64,000 nucleotides of DNA from Melastoma dodecandrum. Taxonomy: Eukaryota; Streptophyta; Magnoliopsida; Myrtales; Melastomataceae. Numbering within the stretch: the stretch's first letter is position 1; every line of letters begins with the position of its first letter. Shown piece by piece: positions 46,905-54,561 of the stretch. The position numbers and the translations under genes were made by a program. The stretch spans positions 2,108,001 through 2,172,000 of the forward strand of contig JARUPY010000090.1 of the NCBI GenBank assembly GCA_029817715.1. Reading direction: 5' to 3'. The notes below the pieces were generated by a model. That model searched no databases and was not told the origin of the DNA. It saw only the letters and a list, made by a program, of their open reading frames with translations.

Positions 46905-47297
46905 TTACTTGGAGCGGACCCAGGCGGTCGACTTGCAGATCATGCCGCCGAGCGCGCAGCCCTTGGTGACGAGGCGGTTGCCGGACAGCGTCATCGCGCC
47001 GTCGTAGTCGCGGCCGTCCTCGGGATTGTGGGCGCTGCCGGTCCAGGTGTTGGGGCCGGCCTGGCCCATGCCGAAGAACACCTGCTGGCCGACGAAGGCC
47101 GGGCTCTTGCCGGGGTCGCGCAGCCAGACGATCGAGCCGCAATAGCCGCCGCCGCAGGGTCCGAAGCGCACCTTGGCGGCGCCGTCGCTGCGCATCCACA
47201 CACCGCCCACGTCGCCGGCGAAGGCGGGGGCCGCAAAGGTGCCGAGCGCCAGTGCCGCGGCGACCATTGTTGACAGACCTGTCAATCGCATTTCCAT
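46905..47297 (-). CDS. DUF2147 exported protein
   Basis: 130 residues with a signal peptide (MVAAALALGTFAAPAFA, cleavage before GDV). The mature part follows the DUF2147 pattern: GVWMRSDGAAKVRFGPCGGG, YCGSIVWLRDPGKS, GSAHNPEDGRDYDGAMTLSG and KGCALGGMICKSTAWVR, with four cysteines. The family forms small periplasmic beta-barrels of lipocalin-like type and unknown function. Stop and start of this and the HNH gene are one base apart, so they may share a transcript. Confidence 0.87.
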   Translation of the reverse strand: MEMRLTGLSTMVAAALALGTFAAPAFAGDVGGVWMRSDGAAKVRFGPCGGGYCGSIVWLRDPGKSPAFVGQQVFFGMGQAGPNTWTGSAHNPEDGRDYDGAMTLSGNRLVTKGCALGGMICKSTAWVRSK

Positions 47298-47365
47298 GTC
47301 CCTCCCAAGACGAACCGGGCGTACCGGCTTTTCGAACCGGCAACAATCCGTCGGCCGGGAGAGGC

Positions 47366-47773
47366 CTACGAAAGAGAGGCGAGCGCCGCGACGGCGGCGT
47401 TGCAGACGGCGAGGTCCTGGTCCGGCGTGCCGCCGGACGACCCGACGCCGCCGACGATCGTGCCTTCGAAGACGAGCGGCAGCCCGCCGGCGAGCGGCAG
47501 GCGGCCGGGGAAGGCGAGCAGCGCGGGATTGGCCGGGATGGCCGCCTGCAAGTCCGCGGTCGGCTGGCGGGTGATCGCCGCCGTCCGCGCCTTCAGCCAG
47601 GCGGCTTCGGGCGTGTGCAGGCGCGCTCCGTCGAGCCGGTGCAGCGCGAGCAGGATGCCGGCCTCGTCGACGATGGCGATCGTCACCTCGAGGCGACGCC
47701 CCTCCGCCTCGGCGCGCGCGGCCGCGAGCAGCCTGTCCGCGTCGGCGGCGGTGAGCGCCGGGCGGCTTTTCAA
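47366..47773 (-). CDS. GlcG/HbpS (DUF336) heme-binding-like protein
   Basis: 135 residues. The family pattern is present: LTAADADRLLAAARAEAEGR, RLEVTIAIVDEAGILLALHR, TPEAAWLKARTAAITRQPT, FPGRLPLAGGLPLVFEGTIV and GGVGSSGGTPDQDLAVCNA. Members bind heme or act as accessory proteins to oxidoreductases. No ATG or GTG opens the frame. The only suitable start is a TTG at 47773 that overlaps the stop of the upstream gene (TTGA), which implies translational coupling. Confidence 0.85.
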   Translation of the reverse strand: MKSRPALTAADADRLLAAARAEAEGRRLEVTIAIVDEAGILLALHRLDGARLHTPEAAWLKARTAAITRQPTADLQAAIPANPALLAFPGRLPLAGGLPLVFEGTIVGGVGSSGGTPDQDLAVCNAAVAALASLS

Positions 47774-48105
47774 GGCGTCGGCGACAGCACCGTCGCCTCC
47801 ATCACGAGATGGTAGAAGGTGCCGGTGAAGAGGGTCATGACCTCGAGCGTCTTCTCGTGCGATTCCGGGCGGATCGGCGAGGCGAGGCATTCGTCGATCG
47901 CGCGCTGGTCGGGGAAGTCCATCTCGAGGATCATCGGGATCGGCCGCGCGGTGTCGTCGGCGGAGAGGCGGCGCTGCACGCGCACCGCCGTGACGCCGGG
48001 AAAGCGCCGCCACAGCGGCTCCAGCTCGTCGCGGACGCGGGCGAAGAACTCGTCCTCGCGGCCTGTCTCGATCGTGCCCTCGTAGATCGCCGTTCGCGTC
48101 AGCAT
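47770..48105 (-). CDS. Dimeric alpha/beta-barrel-like small protein
   Basis: 111 residues: MLTRTAIYEGTIETGREDEF, FARVRDELEPLWRRFPGVTA, VRVQRRLSADDTARPIPMIL, DFPDQRAIDECLASPIRPES and LFTGTFYHLVMEA. The pattern resembles the ferredoxin-like dimeric alpha/beta-barrel (ABM/EthD-type) proteins; the subfamily was not identified. It is translationally coupled to the downstream HbpS-like gene and 28 bases downstream of the acetoacetyl-CoA synthetase gene, so the three may form one unit. Confidence 0.68.
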   Translation of the reverse strand: MLTRTAIYEGTIETGREDEFFARVRDELEPLWRRFPGVTAVRVQRRLSADDTARPIPMILEMDFPDQRAIDECLASPIRPESHEKTLEVMTLFTGTFYHLVMEATVLSPTP

Positions 48106-48133
48106 CGGTCCGCCCTCCTGCCGTCGCCGCGCG

Positions 48134-50110
48134 TCAGCTCCGCAGCGCGGCGATGTCGCGGAAATGGTCCAGCGCCTCCGGATTGGCGAGGGCGTCGGCG
48201 TTCTTCACCTCGCGGCCGTTGACGAGGTCGCGCACCGCGATCTCGACGATCTTGCCGGACTTGGTGCGCGGGATGTCGGGCACGGCGATCACCTTGGCCG
48301 GCACGTGGCGCGGCGTCGCGCCGGTGCGGATCGCCCGCTTGATGCGGTCGACGAGGGCGTCGTCGAGGTGGCTGCCCGGCTGCATCCGCACGAACAGGAT
48401 GATCCGCGTGTCGTGGTCGAAGGCCTGACCGATCGCCAGCGATTCGGCGACCTCCTCGATGCCCTCGACCTGCGCGTAGATCTCGGCCGTGCCGATCCGC
48501 ACGCCGCCGGGGTTGAGCGTCGCGTCGGAGCGGCCGTGGATCACGTAGCCGCCGTGCTCGGTCACTTCCGCGAAGTCGCCGTGATGCCAGACGTTGTCGA
48601 AGCGCGCGTAATAGGCGTCGTGATAGCGGGCGCCGTCGTCGTCGTTCCAGAAGCCGAGCGGCATCGACGGGAACGCCCTGGTGCACACCAGCTCGCCCTT
48701 CTCGCCGACCGCCGCGGGCTTGCCGTCGTCGTCCCAGATCTCGACCGCCATGCCGAGCGTCGGCGCCTCGATCTCGCCGACGCGGACGACGCCGAGCGGA
48801 TTGCCGCCGACGAAGGACGCACAGATGTCGGTGCCGCCGGAGGTCGAGACGAGATGCGCGTCGGGCGCGATCTTCTCGTAGACATAGGCGTAGTTGGCCG
48901 GGGCCAGCGGCGAGCCCGTCGAGGCGACGACGCGCAGCGCCGAGAGATCGCGGCCGCGCGCGTCGACGCCGCCCTTGCGCAGCGCGTCGATCCAGCGCGC
49001 CGAGGTGCCGAGCAGCGTGAAGCGCTCGCGCTCGGCATAATCGAGGATCACGTCCTGCGCGGGATGGAACGGCGAGCCGTCGTAGAGCATCACCGTCGCC
49101 CCGGCCGACAGCGCCGAGGCCAGCCAGTTCCACATCATCCAGGAGAGCGTCGTGAACCAGTAGACGCGGTCGCCCTCCTTGATGTCGCAATGCAGCCGAT
49201 GCTCCTTGGCGTGCTGCACGATGAGCGCGGCGCGGTGCACGATGCATTTCGGCACGCCCGTCGTGCCCGAGGAGAACAGGATGTAGAGCGGATGGTCGGC
49301 GGGCAGCCGCAGGAAGCTCGGCTCCCCGGCGGCGTGGGGCGCGAGGAAAGCCTCGAGCCCGACGAGCTTCGCGTCCGCGTCGGGCAGCTTCTCGCCGAGA
49401 TAGGGCACGACGACGACGCGGCGCAGCGACGGCAGCCGCTCGACGATCTCGGCGACCTTGTCGAGGATGACGTGGGTCTTGCCGGCGTAGACATAGCCGT
49501 CGCAGGTGACGAGGACGACCGGCTCGATCTGGCCGAAGCGATCGACGACGCCGGACGGGCCGAAATCGGGCGAGGCGCAGGACCAGGTCGCGCCGAGCCC
49601 CACGGCGGCGAGCATGAAGGCGATGGCCTCGGGAATGTTGGGCAGCAAACCGGCGACGCGATCGCCGGGCTCGACGCCCTCGGCGGCAAGCGCCTGCTGG
49701 ATGCGCGAGACGAGCGCGGCGAGCGCGTCCCAGGAGAGCCGGCGCCGCAGCTTGTCCTCGCATTCGAAGACGATGGCGTCGCCGTCGCCGCGCTTCCACA
49801 GGAGGTTCTCGGCGAAGTTCAGCTTGGCGTCGGGGAAGAAGCGCCAGTCCTTGATGTGCGCGGCCGGCTCGACGACGCGGGTGCCCTTGTCGCCGCGGAT
49901 CTCGGCGAAGTCCCACATCGCCTCCCAGAACGCTTCGGGCGCGTCGATCGACCAGGCGTGCAGGGTCGGAAAGTCCGGCAGTGATCGACCCGCGCGCGCT
50001 TCGCTGAAGCGGCGGAAGCGCTCCATCTCGCTCGCCTGCACGACCTCCGGCGACGGCCGCCAGATGATGTCGTGCTCCTGCGGTGAACTCGGCTCGGTCG
50101 TGCTGGTCAT
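48134..50110 (-). CDS. Acetoacetyl-CoA synthetase
   Basis: 658 residues of the acyl-adenylate family. The AMP-binding motif is HPLYILFSSGTTGVPKCIVH. The acetoacetate-CoA ligase subgroup is indicated by SIDAPEAFWEAMWDFAEIRG, HIKDWRFFPDAKLNFAENLL, STSGGTDICASFVGGNPLG, HGRSDATLNPGGVRIGTAEI and the C-terminal IPRTKSGKIVEIAVRDLVNG with the acylating Lys region. It activates acetoacetate, feeding ketone bodies or polyhydroxybutyrate breakdown products into acetyl-CoA. The upstream neighbour is a cytochrome c gene separated by a tandem repeat. Confidence 0.93.
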   Translation of the reverse strand: MTSTTEPSSPQEHDIIWRPSPEVVQASEMERFRRFSEARAGRSLPDFPTLHAWSIDAPEAFWEAMWDFAEIRGDKGTRVVEPAAHIKDWRFFPDAKLNFAENLLWKRGDGDAIVFECEDKLRRRLSWDALAALVSRIQQALAAEGVEPGDRVAGLLPNIPEAIAFMLAAVGLGATWSCASPDFGPSGVVDRFGQIEPVVLVTCDGYVYAGKTHVILDKVAEIVERLPSLRRVVVVPYLGEKLPDADAKLVGLEAFLAPHAAGEPSFLRLPADHPLYILFSSGTTGVPKCIVHRAALIVQHAKEHRLHCDIKEGDRVYWFTTLSWMMWNWLASALSAGATVMLYDGSPFHPAQDVILDYAERERFTLLGTSARWIDALRKGGVDARGRDLSALRVVASTGSPLAPANYAYVYEKIAPDAHLVSTSGGTDICASFVGGNPLGVVRVGEIEAPTLGMAVEIWDDDGKPAAVGEKGELVCTRAFPSMPLGFWNDDDGARYHDAYYARFDNVWHHGDFAEVTEHGGYVIHGRSDATLNPGGVRIGTAEIYAQVEGIEEVAESLAIGQAFDHDTRIILFVRMQPGSHLDDALVDRIKRAIRTGATPRHVPAKVIAVPDIPRTKSGKIVEIAVRDLVNGREVKNADALANPEALDHFRDIAALRS

Positions 50111-50159
50111 CTTCGCTCTCTCGACGACCTCAGCAAAAAGCTCGCCGGCCTCCCAACGG

Positions 50160-50204
50160 TCAAGCCGTTTCTACTCAAGCCGTTTCTACGCAAGCGGTTT
50201 CTAC
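50160..50204. repeat. Three tandem 15-base repeats
   Basis: TCAAGCCGTTTCTAC occurs at 50160-50174 and 50175-50189, then as GCAAGCGGTTTCTAC (two changes) at 50190-50204. The array spans the stop codon of the cytochrome c gene and the spacer before the acetoacetyl-CoA synthetase gene. Confidence 0.9.
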
Positions 50205-50530
50205 TTGGGCGCGGCACCGAGCGAGGCGTAGTAGGCGGCGAGGTCGGCGATGTCCTGGTCCGACAGTTTCGGCGCGACGAGGCTCATCATGTCGTTCTTG
50301 CGCGCGCCCGACTTGTAGGCGCCGAGCGCGGCGACGAGGTAGATCGGGTTCTGACCGGCGAGGTTCGGCGCGTCCGGCAGCTTCGCCTTGCCGTCGAGGC
50401 CGTGGCACGCCGCGCATTTCTTCGCCTTGCCGTGGCCGGCGGCGACGTCGCCATCGGCTGCAGCAGGGGCGATGGGCGCCGCGAGTGCCAGAAGCACCGC
50501 GACGCCGACAGAAAAGCCTCTAACCCGCAT
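50201..50530 (-). CDS. Exported class I cytochrome c
   Basis: 109 residues from the ATG at 50530. A signal peptide (FSVGVAVLLALAAPIAPAAA) is followed by the heme site KAKKCAACHGLDGKAKLPD (CxxCH) and the distal Met in NDMMSLVAPKLSDQDIADLA, as in cytochrome c553-type domains. Its ATG overlaps the TGA of the sugar dehydrogenase gene by one base, so it is a likely electron acceptor for that PQQ enzyme in the periplasm. The coding end lies within a three-fold tandem repeat. Confidence 0.93.
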   Translation of the reverse strand: MRVRGFSVGVAVLLALAAPIAPAAADGDVAAGHGKAKKCAACHGLDGKAKLPDAPNLAGQNPIYLVAALGAYKSGARKNDMMSLVAPKLSDQDIADLAAYYASLGAAPK

Positions 50531-51774
50531 CACTTGCCGTTGTAGGTGATGCGGTAGATCGCCCCCGCGAAGTCGTCGGAGACGAGCAGCGAGCCGTCGC
50601 GCAATTGCTCGACATCGACCGGCCGGCCCGAATACGACCCCTCAGAATCGAGCCAGCCTTCCGCGAAGGGCTCGCTCTTGGCCTTGCCGTCCTGGTCGAT
50701 CGTGGTGACCATCACGCGGGCGCCGACCGGCACGGTGCGGTTCCACGAGCCGTGCTGCGCCGAGAAGATCGCGCCGCGGTATTTCTCCGGAAACATGTGG
50801 CCCGTGTAGAAGGTCATGCCGAGATCGGCGGCATGGGCGACCTCCTCGACGACGGGGAAGACGACGTCCGCCGGCGGCGTGTCCTTGGCATATTCCTTCG
50901 TGCGGGTGTGGCCGCCGCCGTACCAGGGGAAGCCGAAGTTCTCGCCGGCCTTGGTCGCGTGATCGATCTCGCCGGGCGGGATGTCGTCGCCCATGCCGTC
51001 GACCTGGTTGTCGGTGAACCAGAGCGTCTTGTCCTTCGGGTCGAACGCCAGGCCGACCGAGTTGCGGATGCCGTTGGCGTAGATCTCGCGGTTCTTGCCG
51101 TCGGCGGCGTCGAGCCGGATGATCGCGCCGATGCCGTCCTTCACGAATTCGGCCTGACGCTCCGGCGGCGGCACGTTGTAGGGCTGGCCGACGGCGACAT
51201 AGGCCTTCTTGTCCGGCCCGACCTTGCAGTAGCGGAAGGTGTGGTTGAAGCTTTCGGCGTCCTTCGGAATCAGCTCGCCCTGCTTGACGAGCTCGGCGAC
51301 CGGCACGTCGGCGCCCTCGAAGAAGAACTCGGCGGCGGGAAACGACAGGACGCGGTTCTGCTCGGCGGCGATGAGGAAGCCGTCCTTCGTGAAGCAGACG
51401 CCGGTCGGCAGGGTCTTCGGCACCGTCGGGGCGAACTCCTTCACCTCGTCGGCGACGCCGCTGTGGCTGCGGTCGATCACCGTGTAGATCTTGTCGCGCG
51501 TGCCGACGAAGGTCGCGACGCCCTGCGGACCGACGGCGATCTCGCGCGCCCCGGGCACCACCGCATAGAGCTTGATGTGGAAACCCTCCGGAAGCTTGAT
51601 CGTCTTCAGCGTGTCCTTGATCGCGTCGACCTCGGGGCCGGTCTGCGGAAGATGCGGGATCGGCGCGCCCTTGCCGGTCGATTGCATGTTGCCGAGCGTC
51701 TGCATGCTGTCGGCCAAGGCCGGGGTCGCGAGCAGGGCGGCGGCGGCGACCAGCGCCGCGCGTGACGTGTTCAT
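50530..51774 (-). CDS. PQQ-dependent soluble sugar dehydrogenase (Asd/GDH-B-like)
   Basis: 414 residues, with a signal peptide (MNTSRAALVAAAALLATPAL). Six-bladed propeller features: GFHIKLYAVVPGAREIAVGP, GVATFVGTRDKIYTVIDR, FNHTFRYCKVGPDKKAYVAV, ANGIRNSVGLAFDPKDKTLW with the conserved 'R N', DNQVDGMGDDIPPGEI, and AQHGSWNRTVPVGARVM near the C terminus. It would oxidise an aldose in the periplasm with PQQ and pass electrons to the coupled cytochrome c. No pqq synthesis genes are in the window. Confidence 0.9.
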   Translation of the reverse strand: MNTSRAALVAAAALLATPALADSMQTLGNMQSTGKGAPIPHLPQTGPEVDAIKDTLKTIKLPEGFHIKLYAVVPGAREIAVGPQGVATFVGTRDKIYTVIDRSHSGVADEVKEFAPTVPKTLPTGVCFTKDGFLIAAEQNRVLSFPAAEFFFEGADVPVAELVKQGELIPKDAESFNHTFRYCKVGPDKKAYVAVGQPYNVPPPERQAEFVKDGIGAIIRLDAADGKNREIYANGIRNSVGLAFDPKDKTLWFTDNQVDGMGDDIPPGEIDHATKAGENFGFPWYGGGHTRTKEYAKDTPPADVVFPVVEEVAHAADLGMTFYTGHMFPEKYRGAIFSAQHGSWNRTVPVGARVMVTTIDQDGKAKSEPFAEGWLDSEGSYSGRPVDVEQLRDGSLLVSDDFAGAIYRITYNGK

Positions 51775-52229
51775 GGGGTCCCTCCACAACCTCCCGCTGG
51801 TCCAGCGGGGTCTGGGCGTGGCAATAAGCCTGCACTATCAAGTCGGAAAGCAGGCCGAACGGGAGAGCGACGGCGGAGCGGATTCCGCTTGCGCGCCCAT
51901 ATCGTTAATAAGCAGCCATAGGTTTGAAGTCGGAACAAATGTGCAGGCGCCTCGACCGACCCTTTTCCCTCTGCGCGCTTGCGCTTGCGGCTTCCGCCCA
52001 CTTCAGCCGGCGGCGCCGATCCGCCACAGTCGGGTGAGCTGCGGACTGCCTGCCGTCCCCGATCACGATCGCGCGAGCGCTTCCCGGCGCCCGCTGATCC
52101 GCGCACGACCCACCGCAAAGTGAGCCCGCGAGGCACCCGGACGGCTGCGACATCCAGGCGCGATGTAATCGCTGTCGCCGTCGGCCGTATTCTACGTGCT
52201 CGACGTCAATCCTTCGGAGATCTGCCATC
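51775..52229. other. Divergent intergenic region before the dehydrogenase and cupredoxin genes
   Basis: 455 bases with no supported gene. It contains a short AT-rich spot (CATATCGTTAATAAGCAG near 51899) that may belong to a promoter. The open frames on both strands here look like chance frames in GC-rich DNA. Confidence 0.45.
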
Positions 52230-52704
52230 ATGAAAGCTCTGCCTCTGGCTCTTCGCATCCCTGCTCGTCGCCGCCGCTGGCGCGAGCGCCCATGACGACG
52301 CCGGCAAGCCTGAGACCTTCGCCGCCGGCGCGCCCGGCGCCTCTACGGGCGCAGCGCGCACGATCGACCTGACGATCCACGAGCAGCAAGATGGCCGGAT
52401 GGGATTCGGCGTGGGCGATCTCCACGTCGCGCGCGGGGAGCAGGTGCGCTTCGTCATCACCAATGCGGGCAGGGCGCCGCACGAGTTCAGGCTCGACAGC
52501 AAGGCCGGCAATGCCGAGCACGCGGCGATGATGGCGACGATGCCCGGCATGGTGCACCACGACGCCAATGCCGTCTCCGTGGCCCCGGGCCAGACGAAGA
52601 CGCTCGTCTGGCGCTTCACCAAGCCGGGCGACTACGAATTCGCCTGCCTGCTGCCCGGCCACTACGAAGCCGGGATGCACGGCAGGGTCGTCGTCGGGAA
52701 GTAA
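52230..52704 (+). pseudogene. Cupredoxin (plastocyanin-like) with a frameshift in the signal peptide
   Basis: The mature domain is intact: DLHVARGEQVRFVITNAGRA, NAGRAPHEFRLDSK (first Cu ligand His) and FACLLPGHYEAGMHGRVVV (Cys, His, Met ligands), a type I copper site for periplasmic electron transfer or copper handling. Translation should begin at the ATG at 52230, after CGGAGA, giving MKALPLAL. The rest of the signal peptide, FASLLVAAAGASAHDD, is one frame away, and the shift lies around 52246-52256. No alternative start exists until Met at 52399, which would remove the signal peptide. It is either a mutated gene or a sequence error. Confidence 0.75.
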
Positions 52705-52755
52705 GCGGGCGATGCAGAACCGCCTACGGCTGCATCGAAACATAGCGCCGTGGAG

Positions 52756-52785
52756 TAGAAGGGGCCGCGCGAGCGGCCCCTTCTA
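52756..52785. terminator. Bidirectional terminator between cupredoxin and narK-like gene
   Basis: A perfect 13-bp inverted repeat, TAGAAGGGGCCGC (52756-52768) and GCGGCCCCTTCTA (52773-52785), with a GCGA tetraloop. It lies between two convergent genes and can serve both. Confidence 0.88.
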
Positions 52786-52801
52786 GTCGCTTGCGAAAGC
52801 G

Positions 52802-54163
52802 TCAGGCCATCGCCGGCACGCCACCCGCCGCCAGCGCGGCGCGCTGCGCCACCGCGGCGTCGTAGAGCGCCTGCTCCTCCTGCTTGTGCTTGATCGAGAA
52901 GCGGATGAGAGCCGAGCCGCAGGCGCAGACGATCGCGGCGATGCCGAGCATCTCGAAGCAGAACTGCATGTTGCCGGTGCCGCGCAGCAGGAAGCCCGCC
53001 GCGACGCCGCCGATGTTGCCGCCGGCGCCGATGATGCCGCACACGCCGCCCAGCACCTTGCGGTCGATGAACGGCACGAGCGCGTAGAGCGAGCCGCAGG
53101 CCATGTGCGTGAACAGGCCGAAGACGATCATCGTCGCCACCGCCACGCCGACGACGTTGATCTGCGAGAAGGTGACGAGGAAGATGCCCTCGCCCATCAT
53201 CAGCGCGAACAGGAGCCACGTGCGCCCGTCGAGCCCCTTGGCGCGGGCGACCTTGTCCGAGAGGATGCCGCCGAGCGCGCGGGCGAACAGGGCGAGCAGG
53301 CCGAAGGCGCCCACCGCGTAGCCCGCATGCTCCACCGACAGGTGGAACTTGTTGAAGTAATAGGTCACCGCGACCGAGTGCACGAACAGCTCGACGCCGA
53401 ACGAGGCGCCGTAGCAGGCGGCGAGCAGCCACACGCGATAGTTCCGCGCCGCCGTCTTCATGACGGCGAGACCGCCCTTCTTGCCGGTGTCGACGACCTG
53501 GTTGCGCGCCCGCAGCTCGGCGTAATTGCCCTCCGGGCAGTCCTGCGTGAACTTGTAGTAGAGCACGGCCGTGATCAGCATCAGCGCGGCCGGCACCACC
53601 ATCGCGTAGCGCCAAGAGACTCCCTTCGCGGCGCCGAAGCCGAGGATGGCGGCGAAGACGAGCGGCATGACGCTCTGCGTGACGCCGCCGCCGGCGTTGC
53701 CCCAGCCGCCGACGGTGGCGTTGGCGGTGCCGACGACGTTGGGCGCGAACATCACCGAGGTGTGGAACTGGGTGATGACGAAGCTCGCGCCGATGATGCC
53801 GATCAGCAGGCGGAAGACCAGGAACGACGTGTAGTCCCAGGCGAAGGCGATGCCGACGACCGGGATCGCGCCGAGCGACAGCAGCAGCGTGTAGGTGAGG
53901 CGGGGGCCGTACTTGTCGCACATCGGCCCGATGGCGAAGCGGGCGAGCACCGTGGCGAAGACGCCGGCGATCGCGATGTTGGCGGTGTCGGCTTTCGAGA
54001 GATGCAGGTCGCCGGCGATGATCGGCATCAGCGGCGCCGTCGCGAACCAGGCGAAGAAGCAGACGAAGAACGCGATCCAGGTGAGATGGAACGCGCGCAT
54101 CTGCGGCGTGGCGAGACTGAAGAGATCGATCTTGGTGGATTTGTCGGAAAGGGCGGACGCCAT
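52802..54163 (-). CDS. Nitrate/nitrite transporter of the NarK/NNP family (MFS)
   Basis: 453 residues from the ATG at 54163 with 12 membrane helices. NNP signature motifs are seen twice: VGGWGNAGGGVTQSVMPLVF after helix 4-5, and GIIGAGGNIGGVAAGFLLRG in the second half. Conserved arginines for anion binding sit in VLARFAIGPMCDKYGPRLT and FARALGGILSDKVARA. It moves nitrate and/or nitrite across the inner membrane. No nitrate or nitrite reductase is in the window. The divergent neighbour is an ANTAR regulator with NarX-like P-box motifs, which suggests nitrate-linked control. Confidence 0.93.
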   Translation of the reverse strand: MASALSDKSTKIDLFSLATPQMRAFHLTWIAFFVCFFAWFATAPLMPIIAGDLHLSKADTANIAIAGVFATVLARFAIGPMCDKYGPRLTYTLLLSLGAIPVVGIAFAWDYTSFLVFRLLIGIIGASFVITQFHTSVMFAPNVVGTANATVGGWGNAGGGVTQSVMPLVFAAILGFGAAKGVSWRYAMVVPAALMLITAVLYYKFTQDCPEGNYAELRARNQVVDTGKKGGLAVMKTAARNYRVWLLAACYGASFGVELFVHSVAVTYYFNKFHLSVEHAGYAVGAFGLLALFARALGGILSDKVARAKGLDGRTWLLFALMMGEGIFLVTFSQINVVGVAVATMIVFGLFTHMACGSLYALVPFIDRKVLGGVCGIIGAGGNIGGVAAGFLLRGTGNMQFCFEMLGIAAIVCACGSALIRFSIKHKQEEQALYDAAVAQRAALAAGGVPAMA

Positions 54164-54561
54164 GGCGGTGCTCCGGAAAGGGCGTTCAGTGCGAATGGGG
54201 CAAAGGCGAGGGGCGCGCATGTCCAGGGAGACACGGGACTGCGCGCCCCGGCAGTGCGGCGGAGAGGCTGCCGCGCGACGGAAGTCTCAGCACGGCGCCT
54301 CCAGCGGACGAAGGCGGGAATGGTTGGAGGCCGTAGCATCCACACGGACGGTGGCTGACATGATGTGCTCCATCTTCTGGAGGCCGCGCCGCAAAACGAG
54401 GGCGGGGCGGAAGCACATGCTGCCCACTCCGGCGTGGGCACGAGTCGGGCGTGCGGGCTTGACTACGGGCGCCTCATTGCGCCCTTGACCCTCAAGGCAC
54501 GTTCTGTGCCAGAGCCTTGCCGCCCTCCGTTCCGGACCCGCCGCTGCCCGATGCCCGCCCC
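54164..54561. promoter_or_regulatory. Divergent leader region between narK-like and ANTAR regulator genes, with hairpins
   Basis: 398 bases with no supported gene. Two structures stand out. At 54421-54440 is a 7-bp stem TGCCCAC / GTGGGCA with a six-base loop (TCCGGC on plus, GCCGGA on minus). At 54210-54250 is a long inverted repeat with arms GGGGCGCGC and GCGCGCCCC, close to the narK-like start. ANTAR proteins bind leader RNA hairpins with six-base loops, so the region is a candidate antitermination leader for narK. The expected A1/G4 loop pattern is only half met (G4) and no T-run was seen. Confidence 0.4.

Noticed and set aside
54421..54440. A definite ANTAR target RNA hairpin
   Set aside because: The six-base loop is right in size, but position 1 is not A and a second matching hairpin was not found. 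It is listed as a candidate only.
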